Of a stretch of DNA of 64,000 nt, positions 1 through 10,253 are shown one piece after another (the stretch's first letter is position 1; each line of letters begins with the position of its first letter). Location of the stretch: NCBI GenBank assembly GCA_008729055.1, contig SDUX01000071.1, forward strand, positions 62,001-126,000. The letters are read 5' to 3'. The position numbers and the translations under genes are program-made. This stretch comes from Pyropia haitanensis (lineage: Eukaryota > Rhodophyta > Bangiophyceae > Bangiales > Bangiaceae). Below the pieces are notes generated by a model. That model made no database searches. It saw only the letters and a list, made by a program, of their open reading frames with translations, and was not told the DNA's origin.

Positions 1-1875
1 AAAAGTGGGCAAAAGTGGGCAAAAGTGGGTAGGAAGTGGGTAAGAAGTGGGCAAAAAAGTGGGCAAAAAGGGGGCCAAATTAGGACACAAATGGGCAATT
101 GGGGGCAAGAACTTTCCATAACTGCAAGAAAATTGAGACGAAAGTCGCCAGAAAGTGGTCCAACAGTCGCCACAAAGTGCGCCCCGCCACCCAAACTGTC
201 CACTGCGCGTTCCGCCCGTCACACTGGCGTGGACGGTGTGAGGGCGGAACTTTTGTCGCCGACCGTCACAGCTGGCTGTCGGACCCCCACGTGGCAAAAA
301 CCATTCCACAAATTGACACGTGGAAACCGGCGCTCCACAAAACACTCGTTGCATCCAACGGACGCGCCAACGAACGGGTCGGCCAACCACCCCATGCACG
401 ACGGTGCGGTGGAACCTCGGACGTCGAGCGGGCGGATGTATGGCTGGAATAAAGGATGCGAGCGAATTCGGCCGCCGGAGCCCGTGCTGCATTGCTGTAC
501 ACGCAAAAGTGGGCAAAAGTGGGCAACAGTGGGCAAAAGTGGGTGAGAGGCGGCCGACGACCGCATGCACGACCGTGGGGGTCGAACCTCGGACATCGAG
601 CGGGCGATCTATTGCTGGAATGAAGGATGCGCGCCAATTTGGCCGCCGGATCGTGTGCAGCATCGCTGTAGACGCAAAAGTGGGCAAAAGTGGGCAAAAG
701 TGGGCAAAAGTGGGTAGGAAGTGGGTAAGAAGTGGGCAAAAAGTGGGCAAAAAGGGGGGCAAATTAGGACACAAATGGGCAATTGGGGCAAGAACTTTCC
801 ATAACTGCGAAGAAAATTGAGACGAAAGTCGCCAGAAAGTGGTCCAACAGTCGCCACAAAGTGCGCCCCGCCACCCAAACTGTCCACTGCGCGTTCCGCC
901 CGTCACACTGGCGTGGACGGTGTGAGGGCGGAACTTTTGTCGCCGACCGTCACAGCTGGCTGTCACACGTGGCAAAAACCATTCCACAAAATTGACACGT
1001 GGAAACCGGCGCTCCACAAAACACTCGTTGCATCCAACGGACGCGCCAACGAACGGGTCGGCCAACCACCCCATGCACGACGGTGCGGGTGGAACCTCGG
1101 ACGTCAAGCGGGCGGATGTATGGCTGGAATAAAGGATGCGAGCGAATTCGGCCGCCGGAGCGCGTGCTGCATTGCTGTACACGCAAAAGTGGGCAAAAGT
1201 GGGCAACAGTGGGCAAAAGTGGGTGAGAGGCGGCCGACGACCGCATGCACGACCGTGGGGTCGAACCTCGGACATCGAGCGGGCGGATCTATTGCTGGAA
1301 TGAAGGATGCGCGCCAATTTGGCCGCCGGATCGTGTGCAGCATCGCTGTAGACGCAAAAGTGGGCAAAAGTGGGCAAAAGTGGGCAAAAGTGGGCAAAAG
1401 TGGGTGGAAGTGGGTAAGAAGTGGGCAAAAAGTGGGCAAAAAGGGGGCCAAATTAGGACACAAATGGGCAATTGGGGGCAAGAACTTTCCATAACTGCAA
1501 AGAAAATTGAGACGAAAGTCGCCAGAAAGTGGTCCAACAGTCGCCACAAAGTGCGCCCCGCCACCCAAACTGTCCACTGCGCGTTCCGCCCGTCACACTG
1601 GCGTGGACGGTGTGAGGGCGGAACTTTTGTCGCCGACCGTCACAGCTGGCTGTCGGGACCCCCACGTGGCAAAAACCATTCCACAAAATTGACACGTGGA
1701 AACCGGCGCTCCACAAAACACTCGTTGCATCCAACGGACGCGCCAACGAACGGGTCGGCCAACCACCCCATGCACGACGGTGCGGGTGGAACCTCGGACG
1801 TCGAGCGGGCGGATGTATGGCTGGAATAAAGGATGCGAGCGAATTCGGCATCGCCGGAGCCGCGTGCTGCATTGC

Positions 1876-1990
1876 TGGGCAAAAGTGGGCAAAAGTGGGC
1901 AAAAGTGGGCAAAAGTGGGCAAAAGTGGGCAAAAAGGGGGCCAAATTAGGACACAAATGGGCAATTGGGGGCAAGAACTTTCCATAACTG
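1876..1990 (+). repeat. Misplaced long block inside a third quarter
   Basis: After gctgcattgctg the expected short block is replaced by five aaaagtgggc units, the aaaaaggggg end of the long block and its flank up to ccataactg. The sequence then resumes with ggtgagaggcgg, as if the short block had just ended. Monomer 2126 follows. The swap is best explained by exchange between the two G-rich blocks plus a second junction at actggg, in the genome or in assembly. Confidence 0.7.
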
Positions 1991-2530
1991 GGTGAGAGGC
2001 GGCCGACGACCGCATGCACGACCGTGGGGGTCGAACCTCGGACATCGAGCGGGCGGATCTATTGCTGGAATGAAGGATGCGCGCCAATTTGGCCGCCGGA
2101 TCGTGTGCAGCATCGCTGTAGACGCAAAAGTGGGCAAAAGTGGGCAAAAGTGGGCAAAAGTGGGCAAAAGTGGGCAAAAAGTGGGCAAAAAGGGGCCAAA
2201 TTAGGACACAAATGGGCAATTGGGGGCAAGAACTTTCCATAACTGCAAAGAAAATTGAGGCGAAAGTCGCCAGAAAGTGGTCCAACAGTCGCCACAAAGT
2301 GCGCCCGCCACCCAAACTGTCCACTGCGCGTTCCGCCCGTCACACTGGCGTGGACGGTGTGAGGAACTTTTGTCGCCGACCGTCACAGCTGGCTGTCGGG
2401 ACCCCCACGTGGCAAAAACCATTCCACAAAATTGACACGTGGAAACCGGCGCTCCACAAAACACTCGTTGCATCCAACGGACGCGCCAACGAACGGGTCG
2501 GCCAACCACCCATGCACGACGGTGCGGGTG

Positions 2531-3360
2531 GAACACGGTGCTGCGAAAGAAAACGTTGAGCGGGCGGATGTCGCCAGAAATAAAGGATGCGCAACAATTC
2601 AAAGCCCCGGAGCCACCCAAATTGTGTACTGCGCGTTGCCCACACAGTGGGGGCAAAAGTGGGTGAGAGGCCGGCCGACGACGCGCATGCAACGACGACG
2701 TGGGGTCGAACGGGCTGTATGGCGGACGATCGAGCGCGGCAGGATCTATTGGGTGAGAGGCGGCTGGAATGAAGCTGATGCGCGCCAATTTGGCCGCCGG
2801 ATCGTGTGCAGCATCGCTGTAGACGCAAAAGTGGGGCAAAGTGTGGGCAAAGTGGGCAAAAAGGGCAAAAAGTGGGAAGTGTGGTAAAGAAGTGGGGAAT
2901 TAAGGAATTGGGCAAAAGAGAAAAGTGGGCAAAAGTGGGCACCCAAACTGTGGGACGCGCCAAAAGTGTAGGACACACAATGGCGCACACTTGGACGGGC
3001 AACGAACTTGTCGGGACACGTAACTGCGAAACCGACAAAAGTCGTGCAACAGGACGCGCCAAAACTGTCGCCACACTGACGAAACTTTTGTCGCGAATCG
3101 CGAGCGACCGCCGGACGTGGCTGCATCTGTACACAAAAGTGGGCAAAAGTGGGCAACAGTGGGCAAAAAGTGGGCAACGGCCGAACACACATGCACGACT
3201 GCGGGTCGAACTCGGACGTCGAGCGGGCGGATGTATTGCTGGAATGAAGATGCGCGCCCGCCCGTCTGCAGCACTGGCGTGGGCAACAGTGGGCAAAAGT
3301 GGGTGAGGGGCGGAACTTTTGTCGCCGATCGCGTCCAACAGTCTGCGCTGTCGGGACACT
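2531..3360 (+). repeat. Scrambled, most divergent satellite tract
   Basis: Fragments of monomer are recognisable but out of order or interleaved: cacccaaa beside ggagc (about 2605-2620), caaaagtgtagg, gggcaacgaacttgtcggg and gtggctgcatctgtacac. The distance between long-block starts here (2827 to 3803) is 976 bp. The tract holds no open frame worth calling and no recognisable foreign element. It may be an old, eroded copy or a failed consensus of overlapping reads. Confidence 0.6.
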
Positions 3361-5280
3361 GGCCCACGTGGCAAGAAATAACCATTCCACAAAATTGACA
3401 CGTGGAAACCGGCGCTCCACAAAACACTCGTTGCATCCAACGGACGCGCCAACGAACGGGTCGGCCAACCACCCCATGCACGACGGTGCGGGTGGAACCT
3501 CGGACGTCAAGCGGGCGGATGTATGGCTGGAATAAAGGATGCGAGCGAATTCGGCCGCCGGAGCGCGTGCAGCATTGCTGTACACGCAAAAGTGGGCAAA
3601 AGTGGGCAACAGTGGGCAAAAGTGGGTGAGAGCGCCGGCCGCATCACGACCGCAACCTCGGCACGACCGGTGCGGGTGCGAAGCCGGATCGGAGCATCGA
3701 GCGGTGCGTGAAAAGTGGGCAAAAGTGGGCATGGGTGCTGGAATGGACAGGATTGCGCGCGCAATTTGGCCGCCGGATCGTGTGCAGCATCGCTGTAGAC
3801 GCAAAAGTGGGCAAAAGTGGGCAAAAGTGGGCAAAAGTGGGTAGGAAGTGGTAAGAAGTGGGCAAAAAGTGGGCAAAAAGGACACAAATGGGCAATTGGG
3901 GGCAAGAACTTTCCATAACTGCAAAGAAAATTGAGGCGAAAGTCGCCAGAAAGTGGTCGCGCGCACAAAGTGTCCACTGCGCGTTCCGCCCGTCACACTG
4001 GCGTGGACGGTGAGGGCGGAACTTTTGTCGCCGACCGTCACAGCTGGCTGTCGGGACCCCCACGTGGCAAAAACCATTCCACAAAATTGACACGTGGAAA
4101 CCGGCGCTCCACAAAACACTCGTTGCATCCAACGGACGCGCCAACGAACGGGTCGGCCAACCACCCCATGCACGACGGTGCGGGTGGAACCTCGGACGTC
4201 AGCGGGCGGATGTATGGCTGGAATAAAGGATGCGAGCGAATTCGGCCGCCGGAGCGCGTGCAGCAACGCAAAAGTGGGCAAAAGTGGGCAACAGTGGGCA
4301 AAAGTGGGTGAGGAGCGGCCGACGACCGCATGCACGACCGTGGGGTCGAACCTCGGACATCGAGCGGGCGGATCTATTGCTGGAATGAAGGATGCGCGCC
4401 AATTTGGCCGCCGGATCGTGTGCAGCATCGCTGTAGACGCAAAAGTGGGCAAAAGTGGGCAAAAGTGGGCAAAAGTGGGTAGGAAGTGGGTAAGAAGTGG
4501 GCAAAAAGTGGGCAAAAAGGGGCCAAATTAGGACAAAATGGGCAATTGGGGGCAAGAACTTTCCATAACTGCGAAGAAAATTGAGACGAAAGTCGCCAGA
4601 AAGTGGTCCAACAGTCGCCACAAAGTGCGCCCCGCCACCCAAACTGTCCACTGCGCGTTCCGCCCGTCACACTGGCGTGGACGGTGTGAGGGCGGAACTT
4701 TTGTCGCCGACCGTCACAGCTGGCTGTCGGGACCCCCACGTGGCAAAAACCATTCCACAAAATTGACACGTGGAAACCGGCGCTCCACAAAACACTCGTT
4801 GCATCCAACGGACGCGCCAACGAACGGGTCGGCCAACCACCCCATGCACGACGGTGCGGGTGGAACCTCGGACGTCAAGCGGGCGGATGTATGGCTGGAA
4901 TAAAGGATGCGAGCGAATTCGGCCGCCGGAGCGCGTGCAGCATTGCTGTACACGCAAAAGTGGGCAAAAGTGGGCAACAGTGGGCAAAAGTGGGTGAGAG
5001 GCGGCCGACGACCGCATGCACGACCGTGGGGGTCGAACCTCGGACATCGAGCGGGCGGATCTATTGCTGGAATGAAGGATGCGCGCCAATTTGGCCGCCG
5101 GATCGTGTGCAGCATCGCTGTAGACGCAAAAGTGGGCAAAAGTGGGCAAAAGTGGGCAAAAGTGGGCAAAAGTGGGCAAAAGTGGGTAGGAAGTGGGTAA
5201 GAAGTGGGCAAAAAGTGGGCAAAAAGGGGGCCAAATTAGGACACAAATGGGCAATTGGGGGCAAGAACTTTCCATAACTG

Positions 5281-5372
5281 CGAAAGTGCCAGACGGTCGT
5301 GCCGTCGCCACGTCCACCGTCCACACTGGCGTGGACGGTGTGACCGTGGACCGGCGCTCGGGACCCCCACGT
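5281..5372 (+). repeat. Deleted monomer segment with 10-bp hairpin
   Basis: The monomer starting at 5128 is only about 560 bp long. Between ccataactgcg and gggacccccacg most of the usual 210 bp is missing or rearranged. The residue contains a perfect inverted repeat, CACCGTCCAC (5315-5324) and GTGGACGGTG (5331-5340), with a 6-base loop. The right arm is normal monomer sequence; the left arm is new here. Confidence 0.6.
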
Positions 5373-8300
5373 GGCAAAAACCATTCCACAAAATTGACAC
5401 GTGGAAACCGGCGCTCCACAAAACACTCGTTGCATCCAACGGACGCGCCAACGAACGGGTCGGCCAACCACCCCATGCACGACGGTGCGGGTGGAACCTC
5501 GGACGTCGCGGGCGGATGTATGGCTGGAATAAAGGATGCGAGCGAATTCGGCCGCCGGAGCGCGTGCAATTGGGGGTGGGCAAAAGTGGGCGGCCGGATG
5601 CGCTGGGGGTGAACGAACCTCGGCATCGCTCGCTGAAGATGCGCGCCAATTTGGCCGCCGGATCGTGTGCAGCATCGCTGTAGACGCAAAAGTGGGCAAA
5701 AGTGGGCAAAAGTGGGCAAAAGTGGGCAAAAGTGGGCAAAGTGGGTAAGAAGTGGGCAAAAAGTGGGCAAAAAGGGGGCCAAATTAGGACACAAATGGGC
5801 AATTGGGGGCAAGAACTTTCCATAACTGCAAAGAAAATTGAGACGAAAGTCGCCAGAAAGTGGTCCAACAGTCGCCACAAAGTGCGCCCCGCCACCCAAA
5901 CTGTCCACTGCGCGTTCCGCCCGTCACACTGGCGTGGACGGTGTGAGGGCGGAACTTTTGTCGCCGACCGTCACAGCTGGCTGTCGGGACCCCCACGTGG
6001 CAAAAACCATTCCACAAAATTGACACGTGGAAACCGGCGCTCCACAAAACACTCGTTGCATCCAACGGACGCGCCAACGAACGGGTCGGCCAACCACCCC
6101 ATGCACGACGGTGCGGGTGGAACCTCGGACGTCAAGCGGGCGGATGTATGGCTGGGGATGCGGCGAATGGCCGCCGGAGCGCGTGCAGCATTGGTACACG
6201 CAAAAGTGGGCAATGGGCAACAGGATGCGGCCGACGACCGCATGCACGACCGTGGGGGTCGAACCTCGGACATCGAGCGGGCGGATCTATTGCTGGAATG
6301 AAGGATGCGCGCCAATTTGGCATCGTGTGCATCGCTGCGCAAAAGTGGGCAAAAGTGGGCAAAAGTGGGCAAAAGTGGGCAAAAGTGGGTAGGAAGTGGG
6401 TAAGAAGTGGGCAAAAGTGGGCAAAAAGTTAGGACACAAATGGGCAACAAGAACTGCAAGAAAAATTGAGACGAAAGTCGCCAGAAAGTGGTCCAACAGT
6501 CGCCACAAAGTGCGCCCCGCCACCCAAACTGTCCACTGCGGCCGCCCGTCACACTGGCGTGGACGGTGTGAGGGCGCTTTTGTCGCCGACCGTCACAGCT
6601 GGCTGTCGGGACCCCCACGTGGCACCGACACGTGGGGCGCTCGTTGCATCCAACGGACGCGCCAACGAACGGGTCGGAACCACCCCATGCGAGCGGGCCT
6701 CGACGTCAGCGGGCGGATGTATGGCTGGAATAAAGGATGCGAGCGAATGGAGCCCGTGCTGCATTGACACGCAAAAGTGGGCAAAAGTGGGCGCGCCAAT
6801 TTGGCCGCCGGATCGTGTGCAGCATCGCTGTAGACGCAAAAGTGGGCAAAAGTGGGCAAAAGTGGGCAAAAGTGGGTAGGAAGTGGGTAAGAAGTGGGCA
6901 AAAAGTGGGCAAAAAGGGGGCCAAATTAGGACACAAATGGGCAATTGGGGGCAAGAACTTTCCATAACTGCAAGAAAATTGAGGCGAAAGTCGCCAGAAA
7001 GTGGTCCAACAGTCGCCACAAAGTGCGCCCCGCCACCCAAACTGTCCACTGCGCGTTCCGCCCGTCACACTGGCGTGGACGGTGTGAGGGCGGAACTTTT
7101 GTCGCCGACCGTCACAGCTGGCTGTCGGGACCCCCACGTGGCAAAAACCATTCCACAAAATTGACACGTGGAAACCGGCGCTCCACAAAACACTCGTTGC
7201 ATCCAACGGACGCGCCAACGAACGGGTCGGCCAACCACCCCATGCACGACGGTGCGGGTGGAACCTCGGACGTCAAGCGGGCGGATGTATGGCTGGAATA
7301 AAGGATGCGAGCGAATTCGGCCGCCGGAGCGCGTGCAGCATTGCTGTACACGCAAAAGTGGGCAAAAGTGGGCAACAGTGGGCAAAAGTGGGTGAGAGGC
7401 GGCCGACGACCGCATGCACGACCGTGGGGGTCGAACCTCGGACATCGAGCGGGCGGATCTATTGCTGGAATGAAGGATGCGCGCCAATTTGGCCGCCGGA
7501 TCGTGTGCAGCATCGCTGTAGACGCAAAAGTGGGCAAAAGTGGGCAAAAGTGGGCAAAAGTGGGTAGGAAGTGGGTAAGAAGTGGGCAAAAAGTGGGCAA
7601 AAAGGGGGCCAAATTAGGACACAAATGGGCCAATTGGGGGCAAGAACTTTCCATAACTGCAAAGAAATTGAGGCGAAAGTCGCCAGAAAGTGGTCCAACA
7701 GTCGCCACAAAGTGCGCCCCGCCACCCAAACTGTCCACTGCGCGTTCCGCCCGTCACACTGGCGTGGACGGTGTGAGGGCGGAACTTTTGTCGCCGACCG
7801 TCACAGCTGGCTGTCGGGACCCCCACGTGGCAAAAACCATTCCACAAAATTGACACGTGGAAACCGGCGCTCCACAAAACACTCGTTGCATCCAACGGAC
7901 GCGCCAACGAACGGGTCGGCCAACCACCCCATGCACGACGGTGCGGGGTGGAACCTCGGACGTCGAGCGGCGGATGTATGGCTGGAATAAAGGATGCGAG
8001 CGCAATTCGGCCGCCGGAGCCCGTGCTGCATTGCTGTACACGCAAAAGTGGGCAAAAGTGGGCAACAGTGGGCAAAAGTGGGTGAGAGGCGGCCGACGAC
8101 CGCATGGCACGACCGTGGGGGTCGAACCTCGGACATCGAGCGGGCGGATCTATTGCTGGAATGAAGGATGCGCGCCAATTTGGCCGCCGGATCGTGTGCA
8201 GCATCGCTGTAGACGCAAAAGTGGGCAAAAGTGGGCAAAAGTGGGCAAAAGTGGGTAGGAAGTGGGTAAGAAGTGGGCAAAAAGTGGGCAAAAAAGGGGG

Positions 8301-9594
8301 CCAAATTAGGACACAAATGGGCAATTGGGGGCAAGAACTTTCCATAACTGCAAAGAAAATTGAGACGAAAGTCGCCAGAAAGTGGTCCAACAGTCGCCAC
8401 AAAGTGCGCCCCGCCACCCAAACTGTCCACTGCGCGTTCCGCCCGTCACACTGGCGTGGACGGTGTGAGGGCGGAACTTTTGTCGCCGACCGTCACAGCT
8501 GGCTGTCGGGACCCCCACGTGGCAAAAACCATTCCACAAAATTGACACGTGGAAACCGGCGCTCCACAAAACACTCGTTGCATCCAACGGACGCGCCAAC
8601 GAACGGGTCGGCCAACCACCCCATGCACGACGGTGCGGGTGGAACCTCGGACGTCGAGCGGGCGGATGTATGGCTGGAATAAAGGATGCGAGCGAATTCG
8701 GCCGCCGGAGCCGTGCTGCATTGCTGTACACGCAAAAGTGGGCAAAAGTGGGCAACAGTGGGCAAAAGTGGGTGAGAGGCGGCCGACGACCGCATGCACG
8801 ACCGTGGGGGTCGAACCTCGGACATCGAGCGGGCGGATCTATTGCTGGAATGAAGGATGCGCGCCAATTTGGCCGCCGGATCGTGTGCAGCATCGCTGTA
8901 GACGCAAAAGTGGGCAAAAGTGGGCAAAAGTGGGCAAAAGTGGGTAGGAAGTGGGTAAGAAGTGGGCAAAAAGTGGGCAAAAAGGGGGCCAAATTAGGAC
9001 ACAAATGGGCAATTGGGGGCAAGAACTTTCCATAACTGCAAAGAAAATTGAGACGAAAGTCGCCAGAAAGTGGTCCAACAGTCGCCACAAAGTGCGCCCC
9101 GCCACCCAAACTGTCCACTGCGCGTTCCGCCCGTCACACTGGCGTGGACGGTGTGAGGGCGGAACTTTTGTCGCCGACCGTCACAGCTGGCTGTCGGGAC
9201 CCCCACGTGGCAAAAACCATTCCACAAAATTGACACGTGGAAACCGGCGCTCCACAAAACACTCGTTGCATCCAACGGACGCGCCAACGAACGGGTCGGC
9301 CAACCACCCCATGCACGACGGTGCGGGTGGAACCTCGGACGTCGAGCGGGCGGATGTATGGCTGGAATAAAGGATGCGAGCGAATTCGGCCGCCGGAGCC
9401 CGTGCTGCATTGCTGTACACGCAAAAGTGGGCAAAAGTGGGCAACAGTGGGCAAAAGTGGGTGAGAGGCGGCCGACGACCGCATGCACGACCGTGGGGGT
9501 CGAACCTCGGACATCGAGCGGGCGGATCTATTGCTGGAATGAAGGATGCGCGCCAATTTGGCCGCCGGATCGTGTGCAGCATCGCTGTAGACGC

Positions 9595-9679
9595 AAAAGT
9601 GGGCAAAAGTGGGCAAAAGTGGGCAAAAGTGGGTAGGAAGTGGGTAAGAAGTGGGCAAAAAGTGGGCAAAAAGGGGGCC
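9595..9679 (+). repeat. Long G-rich block of 10-11 bp subrepeats
   Basis: Three copies of aaaagtgggc and one aaaagtgggt (9595-9634) are followed by aggaagtgggt, aagaagtgggc, aaaaagtgggc and aaaaagggggcc. The four regular units place GGG runs exactly 7 bases apart (9601-9633), fitting the pattern G3 N1-7 G3 N1-7 G3 N1-7 G3. The regular part varies from four to six units between monomers, as expected for slippage or unequal exchange. The opposite strand is a run of cccactttt units. Confidence 0.92.
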
Positions 9680-9744
9680 AAATTAGGACACAAATGGGCA
9701 ATTGGGGGCAAGAACTTTCCATAACTGCAAAGAAAATTGAGGCG

Positions 9745-9787
9745 AAAGTCGCCAGAAAGTGGTCCAACAGTCGCCACAAAGTGCGCC
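9745..9787 (+). repeat. Degenerate third copy of the G-rich block
   Basis: Four consecutive units read aaagtcgcca, gaaagtggtcc, aacagtcgcca and caaagtgcgcc. They match the short block (10112-10151) unit for unit: aaaagtgggc, aaaagtgggc, aacagtgggc, aaaagtgggt. The match includes the off-pattern aacagt in third place. That shared irregularity is the best evidence that this segment descends from the same block and not from chance similarity. It has lost most GGG runs, so it should not form a quadruplex. Confidence 0.72.
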
Positions 9788-9801
9788 CCGCCACCCAAAC
9801 T

Positions 9802-9871
9802 GTCCACTGCGCGTTCCGCCCGTCACACTGGCGTGGACGGTGTGAGGGCGGAACTTTTGTCGCCGACCGTC
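9802..9871 (+). repeat. Inverted-repeat cluster
   Basis: Several short arms compete for one centre. TCACAC (9823-9828) pairs with GTGTGA (9840-9845), GTCCAC (9802-9807) with GTGGAC (9833-9838), and GACGGT (9836-9841) with ACCGTC (9866-9871). Arms are only 6 bp, so a stable cruciform is not assured, but the cluster is kept in all three families. Confidence 0.5.
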
Positions 9872-9892
9872 ACAGCTGGCTGTCGGGACCCC

Positions 9893-9928
9893 CACGTGGC
9901 AAAAACCATTCCACAAAATTGACACGTG
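9893..9928 (+). promoter_or_regulatory. Paired CACGTG palindromes
   Basis: CACGTG lies at 9893-9898 (context cccacgtggc) and 9923-9928 (gacacgtgga), 30 bp apart, in nearly every monomer of all families. CACGTG is the E-box/G-box core bound by bHLH or bZIP factors in eukaryotes, for example yeast Cbf1 at CDEI. Presence of the hexamer is certain; binding here is conjecture, since a hexamer is common in GC-rich DNA. Confidence 0.35.
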
Positions 9929-9939
9929 GAAACCGGCGC

Positions 9940-10111
9940 TCCACAAAACACTCGTTGCATCCAACGGACGCGCCAACGAACGGGTCGGCCAACCACCCCA
10001 TGCACGACGGTGCGGGTGGAACCTCGGACGTCGAGCGGGCGGATGTATGGCTGGAATAAAGGATGCGAGCGAATTCGGCCGCCGGAGCCCGTGCTGCATT
10101 GCTGTACACGC
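9940..10111 (+). repeat. 172-bp duplicon, third quarter of the monomer
   Basis: The body from cggcc (9986) onward aligns without gaps with the next quarter at an offset of exactly 172 bp: atgcacgac at 10000 and 10172, and the G-rich block at 10112 and 10284. Identity by eye is about 85-88%. The front (about 9940-9985) would be the fourth, most eroded G-rich block, with units resembling aaaacactcg, aacggacgcgcc and aacgaacgggt; this part is weak. The sub-variants cgagc/caagc and cccgtgctgc/gcgcgtgcagc sit in this quarter. Confidence 0.82.
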
Positions 10112-10151
10112 AAAAGTGGGCAAAAGTGGGCAACAGTGGGCAAAAGTGGGT
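10112..10151 (+). repeat. Short G-rich block
   Basis: Four units are seen: aaaagtgggc twice, aacagtgggc, then aaaagtgggt. GGG runs at 10118-10150 again have 7-base loops, giving a second quadruplex motif per monomer. In type B and C the first unit is gaaagtgggc, and in type C the fourth is preceded by gtggcc, which interrupts the third GGG run. Copy number is steady at four in regular monomers, unlike the long block. Confidence 0.9.
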
Positions 10152-10253
10152 GAGAGGCGGCCGACGACCGCATGCACGACCGTGGGGGTCGAACCTCGGA
10201 CATCGAGCGGGCGGATCTATTGCTGGAATGAAGGATGCGCGCCAATTTGGCCG
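10142..10253 (-). promoter_or_regulatory. Pol III-like A box, B box and T4 run (candidate)
   Basis: Read on the minus strand, 10253-10241 is CGGCCAAATTGGC, close to the A box pattern TRGYNNANNNG (first base mismatched). 10195-10185 is GGTTCGACCCC, a full match to the B box pattern GGTTCGANNCC. The boxes start 58 bp apart, within the usual range, and TTTT follows about 40 nt beyond the B box (10145-10142). A transcript would be about 120-130 nt. The paired quarter has a weaker version, with GGTTCCACCCG as its B box. The boxes recur in most monomers, but that is one observation copied many times. No tRNA fold was found. Confidence 0.3.

Larger units (their letters stand above)
1..8216 (+). repeat. 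Irregular, indel-rich type A monomers
   Basis: Long-block starts lie at 676, 1356, 2126, 2827, 3803, 4441, 5128, 5688, 6341, 6838 and 7526, with a partial monomer at 1-675. Spacings run from about 497 to 976 bp, unlike the constant 689 elsewhere. Type A markers are visible throughout: cagctggctg, gaattc in the third quarter and attaggacacaaatgg. Monomers near 676, 1356, 4441 and 6838-8216 are nearly canonical. Those at 1858-3800, 5281-5640 and 6160-6780 carry deletions, local shuffling or both. Many changes are single-base losses in homopolymers, which favours low-quality consensus, but a truly decaying array edge is also possible. Confidence 0.85.

Noticed and set aside
2860..3120. Foreign insertion in the divergent tract
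   Set aside because: Although disordered, the pieces (gaacttttgtcgc, gggcaacgaac, gcatctgtacac) still resemble monomer fragments; nothing non-satellite is visible.
9595..9679. Telomere repeat tract
   Set aside because: The unit aaaagtgggc is 10 bp and interspersed every 689 bp; it is not a continuous TTAGGG-like tract, and the single ttagg in aaattaggac is isolated.
9945..9990. CENP-B box, prompted by TTCGTTGG on the minus strand
   Set aside because: The string matches only the first half; the required A and CGGG positions of the consensus NTTCGNNNNANNCGGGN are not met.
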